Positions 40,796 through 49,288 of a stretch of 64,000 nucleotides of DNA are shown one piece after another (position 1 is the stretch's first letter; every line of letters begins with the position of its first letter). The DNA comes from a virus. The stretch spans positions 1 through 64,000 of the IMG/VR virus record IMGVR_UViG_3300023106_000010; one strand, 5' to 3'. The translations under genes were made by a program, and so were the position numbers. A model generated the notes under the pieces. The model did not search any database, was not told the origin of the DNA, and saw only the letters and a program-made list of their open reading frames with translations.

Positions 40796-41360
40796 ATTTC
40801 TCCAAATAAATTTCTCGTGTTTCTGCAAACTCTTTATATTCTTCCATGGTCTTCAAAGCACCGGAGCTATTATATACCGGACCTCGAATACTAACAAGAA
40901 TATCATTCAACTCTGCAATCTTCTTTTCTTCAGCTTCCCAGTCTTCTTCCAACTGGTCCTGCGGGAGTACCGCCCGGTCTTCCTGCCAATCTAAGCTGTC
41001 GTTATCATTAAGATATTCTGCCCAGTCTCTAGTTTTGAAAGACAGTTCAGCTATTTCTGTCATTTTAGACGGGTCGGAAAAACTCGAAATAATCAACCTT
41101 TCTGTAATACCTGCCAAGTAACTGTTTCGATACTCAACATCACAGCGTACCTCCCCACACAACCTGTATCCTGTGACAACTTTGTTTTGCAAGTTGCGGT
41201 GCTTATTTGCAAAGTATGCCATAGGATACTCTACATCAATGCCAATCTGGTGTGCATACTTTGCAACGAGTGGATCGTTTTCAATTCTCACAATGTCGAA
41301 TTCCGACATTTCTGAGAGTTCTGTGATTAGTTGTAAATCTGAAACTGAGATGCAAATCAT
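40785..41360 (-). CDS. Hypothetical protein, 191 aa
   Basis: Acidic protein with a C-terminal charged helical region (EEDWEAEEKKIAELND). AAGGAGGAAGA precedes the ATG. Lies between nrdA and an AP2-type gene and overlaps both by 4-11 nt. No family recognised. Confidence 0.65.
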   Translation of the reverse strand: MICISVSDLQLITELSEMSEFDIVRIENDPLVAKYAHQIGIDVEYPMAYFANKHRNLQNKVVTGYRLCGEVRCDVEYRNSYLAGITERLIISSFSDPSKMTEIAELSFKTRDWAEYLNDNDSLDWQEDRAVLPQDQLEEDWEAEEKKIAELNDILVSIRGPVYNSSGALKTMEEYKEFAETREIYLEKYDC

Positions 41361-41956
41361 TCTTCCTCCTTGTACTTCCAATTTTCTAGTGCAGTAATTA
41401 CCCGCGCATCGACCAAGAACTCTCCAGACCTCAACCTTTCAGTCCACCTCAAAGCCTCATCTTGTTTCGCAGATTTGTAAGCACCGAATGCTTCTTGGTA
41501 CGTTCCAAAATTACCTAAATATTTTCTGCCAATCCCATCTTGATTGACTCTAGCCATAAATTTCCCATGATTCTTCGCAACGCCTGTGGGATAAGGACCA
41601 ACACTCGAAGCTGACAGAAAACTGTTGAGGCTTGTAGGCACAAGTACGCAGAACTTTTCACCGTAGACTTTGTTGCCGGGAACGAGGATATCTTTGTCTA
41701 AGTCGTATTTAAGCTCCCCATAACCCACCTGTTTACTGTACCAATCCGCAAAGTATTGAAAGTCTAAAAATTCTTCAGATACAGTGCAACCAATATAAGT
41801 GGGTCGTTTTTTGTGATATTTACTTCTCTCTACACAACGAGATTTCATATCTTGCCAAGTCTGATTTGCTTTAGTCTTGTATTGAACCCCGTTGACAATA
41901 TAGGTTGAAATCCACCTCCCAGAAGAATCTTTCGCATCTGGTGCAAGAAGTGCCAT
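41357..41956 (-). CDS. AP2/HNH-type phage protein, 199 aa
   Basis: Shares YIGCTVSEEFLDFQYFADWY, YDLDKDILVPGNKVYGEKFC and KYLGNFGTYQEAFGAYKSAK (within residues 53-175) with a widespread group of phage AP2-domain proteins found near homing nucleases. The last block is the three-strand AP2 DNA-binding unit. No intact HNH catalytic core is seen, so it could be a DNA-binding protein or a divergent nuclease. Confidence 0.7.
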   Translation of the reverse strand: MALLAPDAKDSSGRWISTYIVNGVQYKTKANQTWQDMKSRCVERSKYHKKRPTYIGCTVSEEFLDFQYFADWYSKQVGYGELKYDLDKDILVPGNKVYGEKFCVLVPTSLNSFLSASSVGPYPTGVAKNHGKFMARVNQDGIGRKYLGNFGTYQEAFGAYKSAKQDEALRWTERLRSGEFLVDARVITALENWKYKEEE

Positions 41957-42324
41957 CAGTAGGCCTTCCCACCAGCAGCCTCACGAGACTCTTTCTTGTG
42001 ATCCTGACGATTCTTATTATACTCCATCTTCTCCACAACAGCACCGCCCAAGTCCATGTTGTAAGCTCCCGCCAAATCGCAAATACGAATCAGAGCGTCC
42101 GCCAACTCCACTTCTCGCATATCTCGGTGAGGTAGCTTATCATCAGGACAATCTTTGCGATCACCTTCCATTGCTTCAGAAATCTCACTGTGAATCAGAC
42201 ACAGTTTATTGGAAAAACACATTGGGTTCAGGGTTGTGCTGTTACCCTCTTTGTCGGTCCACCAACCAGCATCGAAAGAAGCTTTGTGGCATGCGTCTAC
42301 TACGTTGTTAATTTCAATCTTCAT
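41956..42324 (-). CDS. MazG-like nucleotide pyrophosphohydrolase, 122 aa
   Basis: EISEAMEGDRK near 50-60 and REVELADALIRICDLAG near 75-91 form the paired Glu/Asp helices of MazG-type all-alpha NTPases that hydrolyse NTPs to monophosphates. GAGGAGTATT precedes the ATG. Joins NrdAB, ThyX and the DUF5664 protein in nucleotide-pool control, or counters ppGpp signalling. Confidence 0.8.
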   Translation of the reverse strand: MKIEINNVVDACHKASFDAGWWTDKEGNSTTLNPMCFSNKLCLIHSEISEAMEGDRKDCPDDKLPHRDMREVELADALIRICDLAGAYNMDLGGAVVEKMEYNKNRQDHKKESREAAGGKAY

Positions 42325-42577
42325 AATACTCCTCAAATGGATTTTCCAAATCTAAACTTACTAACCAAATCTTTAATCCTTCTGTCAAAGGCAGAGCAAC
42401 ATTATACTTGAAAGCTTCCCCATTCACAACAATATCTTCAACACTAATAACTACAGTATTATCAAAATCAAAGATTGTTGGAAATGTCTGGTGATTCTTT
42501 ACAAGTGCTACTCTGCCATAAGAAATTAGAATTAAGGAGATTGGCAATCCCACTAATGGCACTTGTAGTTGTTTCAT
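42314..42577 (-). CDS. Hypothetical protein, 87 aa
   Basis: Hydrophobic N-terminal half and acidic C-terminus (LDLENPFEEYYED). Overlaps both neighbours in operon style. Function unknown. Confidence 0.55.
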   Translation of the reverse strand: MKQLQVPLVGLPISLILISYGRVALVKNHQTFPTIFDFDNTVVISVEDIVVNGEAFKYNVALPLTEGLKIWLVSLDLENPFEEYYED

Positions 42578-43449
42578 CACAAACTCATTGCTTCTAAAAT
42601 AGGGACACCATCAATAATCAGACTAGTGCCAATAATAGGACGTTTCAAATTAGTGTTGTTGTACGCAAACGCATAACTGTCATCTGCAATCAAACAACCG
42701 CTGTTCATTGCAAAGAACAAACCATTAGGATTGGCCCAATACTTCACACCAAAGCTCTCATGGAAGTGGCCGCACACATGGCTCATAGACATCGCCTGAG
42801 AAGTTTTAATTGCTTCAGCACTCTTGCCATGGTGAATGTAAACCTTTTGACCGTCTGGAAGGTCGATTGTTAGATCGTGTACCCACTGCCAACCATCGCC
42901 AACTTGTAACACTTCATTGTAGCTTTTCAGGTAGTGTCGAGGGATACCGTGAGCCTTCGACTTACGGAACACCATGCTACCATGATTACTGTCGATAATG
43001 TCCATCACTGGGAACAACTCTTCAATCTGTTTGATGATTGGCAGTGCAGCACGAAGCTCATCACCAGCACTCATCAAATCCGGGTCGCTGTCGTGAAAAC
43101 TTAGTGCATGTTTGTCAAGCTCATCTCCTAGACAAATCACTCGTGTAGGATTATAACGTTCCTTCAGCATCTTCAAGAAGGGGATAGTATTCGGATGATG
43201 ATACGGAATGTGCATGTCAGAAATGAACAAAATACGAGAATTGTCATGACTCTGTTTAGGTGCAGGTTCGTAATATTTCTCGTCAATACTATAAACCTCA
43301 TCCAACTTCAACTCGGAGAAATAACTACGAAGCATATCACTCACTGTGCTTTTCGGCTTATTTACTTGGATGGCAATATCGCGCCATGACATCACACCAG
43401 TGTTTGCCAACTTAACAGCATCTTGTTCCCACTCTTTGTTATCAATCAA
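42577..43449 (-). CDS. Metallophosphoesterase with N-terminal HTH, 290 aa
   Basis: Residues 18-42 (VMSWRDIAIQVNKPKSTVSDML) are a helix-turn-helix. From residue 72 follows a calcineurin-like phosphoesterase with all metal blocks: SDMHIPYHHP (Asp78, His80), LGDELDKH, SNHG, HHGK and GHFHES. It could act on DNA ends, RNA or nucleotides. Fusion to a DNA-binding head suggests a DNA-directed or repair role; substrate unknown. Confidence 0.8.
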   Translation of the reverse strand: MIDNKEWEQDAVKLANTGVMSWRDIAIQVNKPKSTVSDMLRSYFSELKLDEVYSIDEKYYEPAPKQSHDNSRILFISDMHIPYHHPNTIPFLKMLKERYNPTRVICLGDELDKHALSFHDSDPDLMSAGDELRAALPIIKQIEELFPVMDIIDSNHGSMVFRKSKAHGIPRHYLKSYNEVLQVGDGWQWVHDLTIDLPDGQKVYIHHGKSAEAIKTSQAMSMSHVCGHFHESFGVKYWANPNGLFFAMNSGCLIADDSYAFAYNNTNLKRPIIGTSLIIDGVPILEAMSL

Positions 43450-43723
43450 GCTTATTCTCCTTAAAATCCTTAGCCACTTGCTTCAAAGTATCCAACAGTT
43501 CTGTATTAGTTCTCATTTCGACCATATCACTAACATTGAACACATTATGGTGAGAACAATCGTGCAGCTTTGTTGTGTATCCATCGGTAGGGACGTAAGC
43601 CAAACCACTTGCATACGTAACAGCTTTGCCATAAGTGGGGTCAAGCTTCTCAAGATACTCCACTCGTCGTTTCAACTCTGCAATTTCTCGCTGTGCATCA
43701 AACACTACTGTTTTATTATTCAT
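43442..43723 (-). CDS. Hypothetical protein with N-terminal coiled coil, 93 aa
   Basis: DAQREIAELKRRVEYLEKLD is a short coiled coil; the rest is globular with His/Cys (HDCSHHN). GAAAGGTTGTG precedes the ATG. Function unknown. Confidence 0.55.
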   Translation of the reverse strand: MNNKTVVFDAQREIAELKRRVEYLEKLDPTYGKAVTYASGLAYVPTDGYTTKLHDCSHHNVFNVSDMVEMRTNTELLDTLKQVAKDFKENKLD

Positions 43724-44267
43724 CACAACCTTTCTTAGCAAATATTTCATCAAGTGCCTTACGTCTCTGTTCAGGATTCTTACAAACATATCCATGTTCA
43801 TCCAGCAGAGCTTGCATTATACTCTTATTGGCAGGTTTCAGCAAGGAAATCTTCTCTTTTTCTATGCGAGCTTCCTCGAAAGAAATTCCCTGCTTATCTG
43901 CCACCGTATGAATATCGTGACAAGTTTTATCCAGTATGCGGAAATTTTCTACCTCGCAATAAAGATTATTAGCGAACGGCCCAATATCCTGAATAGTCAG
44001 AATACTTCCTGCACTCACCGGGAAATGATCGGCAACGCAATCTTTCATCTTGAACCACTCACCACAGATAGCGCACTGGTATTCCCACTTCTGCTGTTTG
44101 TTCGGGCCTTTGTAAGCACGTCTAGCAAGCTTGAATGCTTCAGCACGAGGAGGCCAGCGAAGAGATTTAGAGCGGAGTGCTGAACGAATCCAAGCTAGGT
44201 AAGCACTCTCTGTCATTGTTCCGCCACACCTTACCAGAGGCTCTTTAGGCTTCTTTACGGCCATCAA
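43716..44267 (-). CDS. HNH-like nuclease, 183 aa
   Basis: CAICGEWF...KDCVADHFPVSAG near 65-87 with CEVENFRILDKTCHDIHT further on gives the Cys-zinc framework, a His-containing strand and the Asn/His pair of HNH enzymes. It occupies a replication operon without its own promoter, so it may be a domesticated phage nuclease rather than a homing enzyme. Confidence 0.75.
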   Translation of the reverse strand: MMAVKKPKEPLVRCGGTMTESAYLAWIRSALRSKSLRWPPRAEAFKLARRAYKGPNKQQKWEYQCAICGEWFKMKDCVADHFPVSAGSILTIQDIGPFANNLYCEVENFRILDKTCHDIHTVADKQGISFEEARIEKEKISLLKPANKSIMQALLDEHGYVCKNPEQRRKALDEIFAKKGCDE

Positions 44268-45163
44268 ACAATACCCTCAATATTCAACGTAAAGAATCTA
44301 CCCTCACCTTCCTTGCCAGCTTCATCCAGAGTTTTCAAAGCATCCATGACAGCCACAACTTGCTCATCGGAGTAGCAGATGTATGGCATGTCTTCTTGGC
44401 TACGATAAACCTTATAAACCCCCTCCGAGATAAACACATCATGACCTGTGCCAGAGGTGAAGTTTTTGATGGATTCCAGAAGAGTGTTAGAGGCTTCTGC
44501 CAGTTCTTCTACAGCTTTCTGAGCTTCGTTCATACCAACAAGTTCAATTTTAAACTCAAGAATACTAGCGTCAATCTTGTCACCTTTTTTGTACTCAACA
44601 GCCTTAGTATACTCAGCAATCAGCTTATCAGCATCTTCCCCAATAGAGTAATCAGGATCACGAGAATAACCGCCAGCAGAAGGGCTACTAGTGTAAAGAG
44701 CATCTTCAGATTGCCGGCACAGGATGTCTTCAAATTTATCTGCAAAGGTTTCTGGAGACATGAAAGTACCGATATACTTATTTTCAGGAGTTTTATAAGT
44801 CTTGTCAAGCTGTCGAATAATTCGTTTAAGTTCCCCTTCAGGTTCACCAAAGTAGCTGTCATTGTAGCTCATGCAACCAGTGTACATGTTGAGTTTGTCG
44901 ATACATTGACGAGTAAAATCACCATTCAAATCACTCTCCTCAGATGCAACATACTTCTCTCCGTATCTGCTAGTTTTGATTACACTGTGGTCAGTTATAA
45001 CAACCTCTAGCGAATACTTCTTCAACACTTCCAATTGGCCCTTCGTAATCGTGACTGTTTCTTTCTCGCCGTCATATTGGAGGCTGTAGTAGTAATAACT
45101 AATAGGCCAGACGGTTGCCCATTGTCCTTGGGAGTTTTTAATGCGGGTAGTGTTAGTGTTCAA
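44264..45163 (-). CDS. Hypothetical protein, about 299 aa
   Basis: Large acidic protein of unknown family (MNTNTTRIKNSQGQWATV...). The stop of the upstream exonuclease gene lies inside its first codons. I chose TTG at 45163 because GGAG stands about 10 nt upstream; ATG at 45184 is the alternative. C-terminal helices (QKAVEELAEASNTLLESIKN) may pair. Confidence 0.6.
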   Translation of the reverse strand: MNTNTTRIKNSQGQWATVWPISYYYYSLQYDGEKETVTITKGQLEVLKKYSLEVVITDHSVIKTSRYGEKYVASEESDLNGDFTRQCIDKLNMYTGCMSYNDSYFGEPEGELKRIIRQLDKTYKTPENKYIGTFMSPETFADKFEDILCRQSEDALYTSSPSAGGYSRDPDYSIGEDADKLIAEYTKAVEYKKGDKIDASILEFKIELVGMNEAQKAVEELAEASNTLLESIKNFTSGTGHDVFISEGVYKVYRSQEDMPYICYSDEQVVAVMDALKTLDEAGKEGEGRFFTLNIEGIV

Positions 45164-46145
45164 TTTTAAGTTTCTCCAAAACATTCTTCACAATAAACCG
45201 ATCACCATCCCAGCGAGGCATGAACGCACAGTCAGCATACATCTGCCAGATTTCCATCCAATCTTTAGTGTGCAGAGAATCATCCCAAGCACGATAGGTG
45301 GTAGGCTCTGGATACCAATACTTGTACTGATTCATAACAACTACAGCAGCTTCCTTGTCTGTGGTGCAATCCTTCAGAAGCTCATAAGCACCTACATCTC
45401 CAAACTTTACTTTAGCAAGCTCGCATGGCTTGTACGCGTCAACTGGATCACCAAACATGAATTGGAACCAGAGGAATGCTCGCCCTTTACCTTTGATGAT
45501 TTTCTCATAAGTAGGATCACCATTCTTTTTCTTCTTACCAGTATCACGGAGAATTAGAGTGAGTGCACCATACCCTTCAATCAACTCCGGTTCGTCCATG
45601 GTATCCCAATTATACAGCCAACCGGGACCATGATTGGCATCTTTGTCTGTGCTGGCCTGAATTACCACTTCACCATCTTTATATCCCTGATAAGCATACG
45701 CCACCAACACTTCATCAGCCTCGCCTACTGCCGTCTCCGCATTGTGAAACTTAACAAGATATTCTTTAGCTTCTGCAAGATTAATAGGCTTACCAGAATC
45801 GCTGCGAGTGTTCTTATACTGAGAGGGTAGAGGAATACTCTTGCGGAAATTGTCATCTCCAGAAATCACAATATGATAGCTATCCGCTTTGCACGCCTCA
45901 ATAATACTGTTCAGCTTACTCTTGATGGAACGCAGAGTATTTGCAATTGGCTCTGGCTTCCTCACAGCTTCCAAGTCATATTGGTCTGCCGCATCAGACG
46001 CCCACTCTTTAAACTTTGTTGCTGTATCAAACTCATACTTATCAAGAGTTTCTTTGTGTGTGGCAATTACGCTACGCTTCTCTGTTACGGCTGCACATTT
46101 GAAAGCCAGAAGGTCGCCATCAATTACTGCTAATCGGCCAGCCAT
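45153..46145 (-). CDS. 5'-3' exonuclease, T7 gp6-like, 330 aa
   Basis: PIN/FEN-type nuclease. VIDGDLLAFKCA at the N-terminus, ISGDDNFRKSIPLPSQYKNTR (residues 94-114), GEADEVLVAY and STDKDANHGPG carry the acidic metal site. Probably removes RNA primers and degrades host DNA ends. GGAGAGTAAG precedes the ATG. It sits in the replication block beside SSB and the nucleotidyltransferase. Confidence 0.85.
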   Translation of the reverse strand: MAGRLAVIDGDLLAFKCAAVTEKRSVIATHKETLDKYEFDTATKFKEWASDAADQYDLEAVRKPEPIANTLRSIKSKLNSIIEACKADSYHIVISGDDNFRKSIPLPSQYKNTRSDSGKPINLAEAKEYLVKFHNAETAVGEADEVLVAYAYQGYKDGEVVIQASTDKDANHGPGWLYNWDTMDEPELIEGYGALTLILRDTGKKKKNGDPTYEKIIKGKGRAFLWFQFMFGDPVDAYKPCELAKVKFGDVGAYELLKDCTTDKEAAVVVMNQYKYWYPEPTTYRAWDDSLHTKDWMEIWQMYADCAFMPRWDGDRFIVKNVLEKLKIEH

Positions 46146-46146
46146 C

Positions 46147-46923
46147 TTACTCTCCCTTCAACCAGAGAATATCATCTTTCTCAAAGTCTTCGTTCTCCAC
46201 AACTTCAATCCCGACTTTAAGCAGCACATCATAAGCATTACCCGGCATTGCTTCATTAGCACAACTCACAACAATGTCAGGCTTCTTCTTGTACAGTGCC
46301 ATAGCTGCATCGATAGAGAAAGGAACTTCGGTATCAATCAGAGCACGCTCACCGTATTGACCACCGATAGCTGCTGCCAGATCATCCCAAGAATTCAGTT
46401 CTACTTTGTGTAGAGCCAAACCAATTCGCAGCATGTCAGCACGATTGATCTTGTATCCACGATCTTGATACTTCAGCACTCGCAGCAAGCTACCGAATGG
46501 ATAACGAGTGCCCGCATGGAAACTCATATGACGTTGTGCAGCATGTTTAAAGAAGTCTTCTTGGAATACAAACTCTTCTTTGTCAATGTCGTATGCACCC
46601 ATGCAAACAGTGAAGTCGAATGCATCAAATACATTTTGTACTTCTTGGAAGAAATCAAACAACATGAATTGAATGATAGCTCCATCACGATTACCAAATG
46701 TAATGGCCCTATCTGTAGCAGCCAAGCACCACATTCCATCATCGTAAGCATTACCTACCGCAGTAATAAAATCTTTCTGAGTCTTGAAGTAGAAGTCTAC
46801 ATCGTTGATTGGTTGTGCTGTGAATACGCTGGTGATTGCTCCACCAGCTACAAATGCACCTTTAGGCCAAGTGTAACCGGAAGCGTCTTTAATTTGTTTT
46901 AGTTCTTTTGCATGTTGGGTCAA
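46147..46923 (-). CDS. Nucleotidyltransferase-like protein, 258 aa
   Basis: Pol-beta-type fold start: FVAGGAITSVF at 24-34 and INDVDFYF at 39-46, giving the GG...DxD catalytic signature of poly(A)/CCA-adding and related enzymes. A TTG start at 46923 with AAGGAG six nt upstream is preferred; a longer GTG version would run through a terminator. The substrate (RNA 3' ends, tRNA or protein) is unknown. Confidence 0.75.
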   Translation of the reverse strand: MTQHAKELKQIKDASGYTWPKGAFVAGGAITSVFTAQPINDVDFYFKTQKDFITAVGNAYDDGMWCLAATDRAITFGNRDGAIIQFMLFDFFQEVQNVFDAFDFTVCMGAYDIDKEEFVFQEDFFKHAAQRHMSFHAGTRYPFGSLLRVLKYQDRGYKINRADMLRIGLALHKVELNSWDDLAAAIGGQYGERALIDTEVPFSIDAAMALYKKKPDIVVSCANEAMPGNAYDVLLKVGIEVVENEDFEKDDILWLKGE

Positions 46924-46941
46924 TATGTTCTCCTTGGTAAA

Positions 46942-46973
46942 CAAAAATCCCCACACCCTTTCGAGTGCAGGGA
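46942..46973 (-). terminator. Terminator between SSB and nucleotidyltransferase genes
   Basis: Minus-strand CCCTGCACTC-GAAA-GGGTGTGGGG with a T5 tail (GATTTTTG). It stands just before the ribosome site of the downstream gene. Confidence 0.65.
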
Positions 46974-46987
46974 CAATTTAGTTAATG

Positions 46988-48046
46988 CTAAAAAGGCGAA
47001 TCTTCGAGGTCACTGTCGTCCACAGGAGCTTGTGGCTTCTTAGGTGCAACAGCTTTAACAACCTTTGGAGTCTCAACAGCAGCCTCGCCATCTTCAGGCT
47101 TCCCATTAGGGAACTTGGTGCGAATCTCAATCAAGTCTTTGTCCGATTCTTGAATCTTCGACAGAATCTCTTTAGCCTTGTTGATGATTTCTTTCTCACC
47201 ATCTTCACCGTTACGTTCTACAACCGCAGCTTGCATCTTACTACCTTGGTACTCTTCAGCCAATACGATTTTCCGTACGTCAGCCATTCGCAGCAAGTCA
47301 AACTTAGCTACACCACCCAGTTCTTCTTTCTCTTCCAGAATATCGTCATCATCGAAGTTGACAGACAGTGCTTTAATCAGAGCCTCTGGTGGAGTCATGC
47401 TCTTGAGCAAGGGGACAGGACTCTTAAGTTTCGTATTCACATACGTCTTATCATCCTTCTTTTCAACTTTGACATTGACATCAAACATGAATGGCTTGCC
47501 GACCAGTTGACCGATATCATTCAGCTTAGGGTTTTTATACTCTGGGCTAAAGATTACTTCACCAACCTTCTTGCCGTCCTCATACTTCACAACGTTAGCA
47601 ATCTTGTAGAACTGCGACGTGGAAGCCAGTACCCAAGCTCGCCCTTTGATGTACGCATTGGTCTTTGGGTCACGAGGTGCAACAGTGGTAAAGTTCAGAC
47701 CATCAGACATGCCGCGATTGACAGGGTGCAGCGGCAGACGAATATTCTTGACTCCAATATCACCTTCATAGTCGTGAGTTTGGTCCAGCAGGTCAACGTA
47801 GCAAGCAATCTTCTGCTCCACAGCGTCAGGCTTAGGCCAGATGATTTTATCATTACCCTCTTCGTCTTGCTCCCGATCACCAGAGTTAGTCTTAGCAAAC
47901 TTAGGCTGCTTCTTATGACTGCCCAAGTCAACCAGCAGTCCAATCTGCACAGCTTGCAAACCGTCTTCTGGAATGATTGGTACAAATTCCTTCTGCTCAC
48001 CAGCAGTGGTATTACGTTCAGGTGCATTAATATTGCGTGGCTTCAT
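46988..48046 (-). CDS. Single-stranded DNA-binding protein, 352 aa
   Basis: OB-fold-like core with many strands between residues 50 and 215, then charged linkers and an acidic tip ending DSDLEDSPF, the typical SSB tail for partner binding. Protects ssDNA at the fork. AAAGGAAACAA precedes the ATG. A long reading frame on the opposite strand has no ribosome site and is a shadow. Confidence 0.8.
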   Translation of the reverse strand: MKPRNINAPERNTTAGEQKEFVPIIPEDGLQAVQIGLLVDLGSHKKQPKFAKTNSGDREQDEEGNDKIIWPKPDAVEQKIACYVDLLDQTHDYEGDIGVKNIRLPLHPVNRGMSDGLNFTTVAPRDPKTNAYIKGRAWVLASTSQFYKIANVVKYEDGKKVGEVIFSPEYKNPKLNDIGQLVGKPFMFDVNVKVEKKDDKTYVNTKLKSPVPLLKSMTPPEALIKALSVNFDDDDILEEKEELGGVAKFDLLRMADVRKIVLAEEYQGSKMQAAVVERNGEDGEKEIINKAKEILSKIQESDKDLIEIRTKFPNGKPEDGEAAVETPKVVKAVAPKKPQAPVDDSDLEDSPF

Positions 48047-48109
48047 TTGTTTCCTTTAGTTTATTTACGTGCTAAGTCAGCACAGACGTTTGTTGATACA
48101 CAACAATTA

Positions 48110-48186
48110 TGGAACCACCGGAGGAAATCGAATCCCCTTAAAGTCCGTGTAGAAAACGGATGCATAGTCCAGTCTGCCACGGTGGT
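48110..48186 (-). tRNA. tRNA-Arg(UCU)
   Basis: Minus-strand cloverleaf of 77 nt: acceptor ACCACCG/CGGTGGT, D-stem GCA/TGC, anticodon stem TCCGT/ACGGA with loop TTTCTAC (UCU, Arg AGA), T-arm GGGGA-TTCGATT-TCCTC, encoded CCA. It lies alone in the replication operon just upstream of SSB, far from the other tRNAs, 92 nt after a consensus promoter. The leader 48187-48270 has a 6-bp closing helix TGTGAC/GTCACA but no tRNA shape. Confidence 0.9.
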
Positions 48187-48277
48187 ATTGTTAGTGCCTC
48201 TATGTGACCAAGAGGACTTTACCGGAGACTTGTCACGGCTTCGTAAGGCATCGCCCATACTACGTCACAGAACAGTT

Positions 48278-48306
48278 ATTATACAGATTCTTCTAACAAT
48301 TGTCAA
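48278..48306 (-). promoter_or_regulatory. Promoter of the tRNA-Arg/SSB transcript
   Basis: TTGACA (48306-48301), 17-nt spacer, TATAAT (48283-48278). Confidence 0.85.
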
Positions 48307-48309
48307 GCT

Positions 48310-48387
48310 TTATTTATTCTCAGTAATCGCATACAGAACAATTGCAATTAGCCCAAGCCACATAAGTGTTTCGACAATGATGTTCAT
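48310..48387 (-). CDS. 25-aa membrane peptide
   Basis: MNIIVETLMWLGLIAIVLYA, then ITENK: one membrane helix. GGAGAAGAACTA precedes the ATG. Shares its first base region with the previous stop. Function unknown. Confidence 0.45.
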   Translation of the reverse strand: MNIIVETLMWLGLIAIVLYAITENK

Positions 48388-48629
48388 TAGTTCTTCTCCA
48401 CAGTGATGATACTAAAACCTCTGTCCTTCAGAATCTTACGAGCATTGCGCAAGGACTCAGCGAATTCTTCAGCTTGCTCTTTTGTCAGGAAGAACTCTGA
48501 CTCGTCTTGTAAATCTGCCAAGCTGCTAAGTTTCCTTGCACTGACCCAATTCACTCGATAAGAGTCAAAGACAACAATCTCTTTAGTGTTGTTAGTCTCT
48601 GGCACAGCTTTCTTTTTAAAGAAGATCAT
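48387..48629 (-). CDS. Hypothetical protein, 80 aa
   Basis: MIFFKKKAVPETNN... with a helix-rich C-terminal half (KEQAEEFAESLRNARKILKD). Tightly packed between two other small genes. Function unknown. Confidence 0.6.
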   Translation of the reverse strand: MIFFKKKAVPETNNTKEIVVFDSYRVNWVSARKLSSLADLQDESEFFLTKEQAEEFAESLRNARKILKDRGFSIITVEKN

Positions 48630-48839
48630 TTAGTCTCCCTTGCTGAACCAGCGTCGGATAACATATTGTCGTCCCAAGCTGATGAATGTGTAGATAATAC
48701 CAATAATGATGTTGTCATGAATTGACACGTTATACCCAAACATAGGGAACACAACAATATTAGCAATGAAGTTAATGCTGTAGCCAACAGCAATGTTAAT
48801 CCAAGCCTCTTGCCAACTACGCTTCTTACTTTGTGCCAT
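48630..48839 (-). CDS. Small membrane protein, DUF7220-like, 69 aa
   Basis: MAQSKKRSWQEAWINIAVGYS..., a basic cap then two membrane helices (NFIANIVVFPMFG; IIIGIIYTFISLGRQY) and a basic end RRWF. This pattern is frequent as a small phage inner-membrane protein of unknown role. Confidence 0.7.
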   Translation of the reverse strand: MAQSKKRSWQEAWINIAVGYSINFIANIVVFPMFGYNVSIHDNIIIGIIYTFISLGRQYVIRRWFSKGD

Positions 48840-49284
48840 CTTGGTCTTTCAGGTAGTAGTGCTTTGGTTGCTTGTCAGAATGTAGTTCGTGCAAACTTTT
48901 CACAATCGGTGAGAGCTTTGCAATCTCTTCTTGATAGCCTTTAAACTGTGGTCGGTCATCTACGAGAGTTCCAGCAGCACGAGCACACAACAGGATATCA
49001 ACATTTGCCAGAATAGCGCCAAAGTGAGGCACACCATCAGCGCTGTCAACTTCCTCGCCGCTCATCCACTTGTCAAGATGTCGTCGGATAGCGTCAACGT
49101 AGATAGAAGCGATTACAGGCGTTGCTACAAAATTGGACAGACCGTACTTCAGCTTACCGTTCAGCTTGCCCAATGAGCCGTACGCTGTGCCTAATGGGCT
49201 GAACAGCGACAAAGGAATACTTGACTGCCCATGGATTTGTTTAGGATTAGTTTTAGATGTGTCTTCAACCAGTTTTCCACCCAT
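48826..49284 (-). CDS. DUF5664-like putative dATP/dGTP diphosphohydrolase, 152 aa
   Basis: SSIPLSLFSPLGTAYGSLGKLNGKLKYG, given here in part as residues 20-47, then YVDAIRRHLDKWMSGEEVDSADGVPHFGAILANVDIL match the phage DUF5664 family, named for a hydrolase-like fold. Probably adjusts dNTP pools. GGGAGATTGATTAT precedes the ATG. Confidence 0.7.
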   Translation of the reverse strand: MGGKLVEDTSKTNPKQIHGQSSIPLSLFSPLGTAYGSLGKLNGKLKYGLSNFVATPVIASIYVDAIRRHLDKWMSGEEVDSADGVPHFGAILANVDILLCARAAGTLVDDRPQFKGYQEEIAKLSPIVKSLHELHSDKQPKHYYLKDQDGTK

Positions 49285-49288
49285 ATAA

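Noticed and set aside
41956-42324. MazG-like plus DUF5664 proteins as signs of a 2-aminoadenine (Z) genome
   Set aside because: No PurZ-like synthetase or DpoZ-type polymerase is present in the window, so the claim is not supported.
48187-48277. Possible second tRNA upstream of tRNA-Arg on the minus strand
   Set aside because: Only a 6-bp closing helix is seen; no anticodon arm or T-loop fits.
46985-48406. Long reading frame of 473 codons on the plus strand
   Set aside because: It is antisense to the SSB gene and tRNA-Arg, has no ribosome site, and its composition is a shadow of the minus-strand gene.
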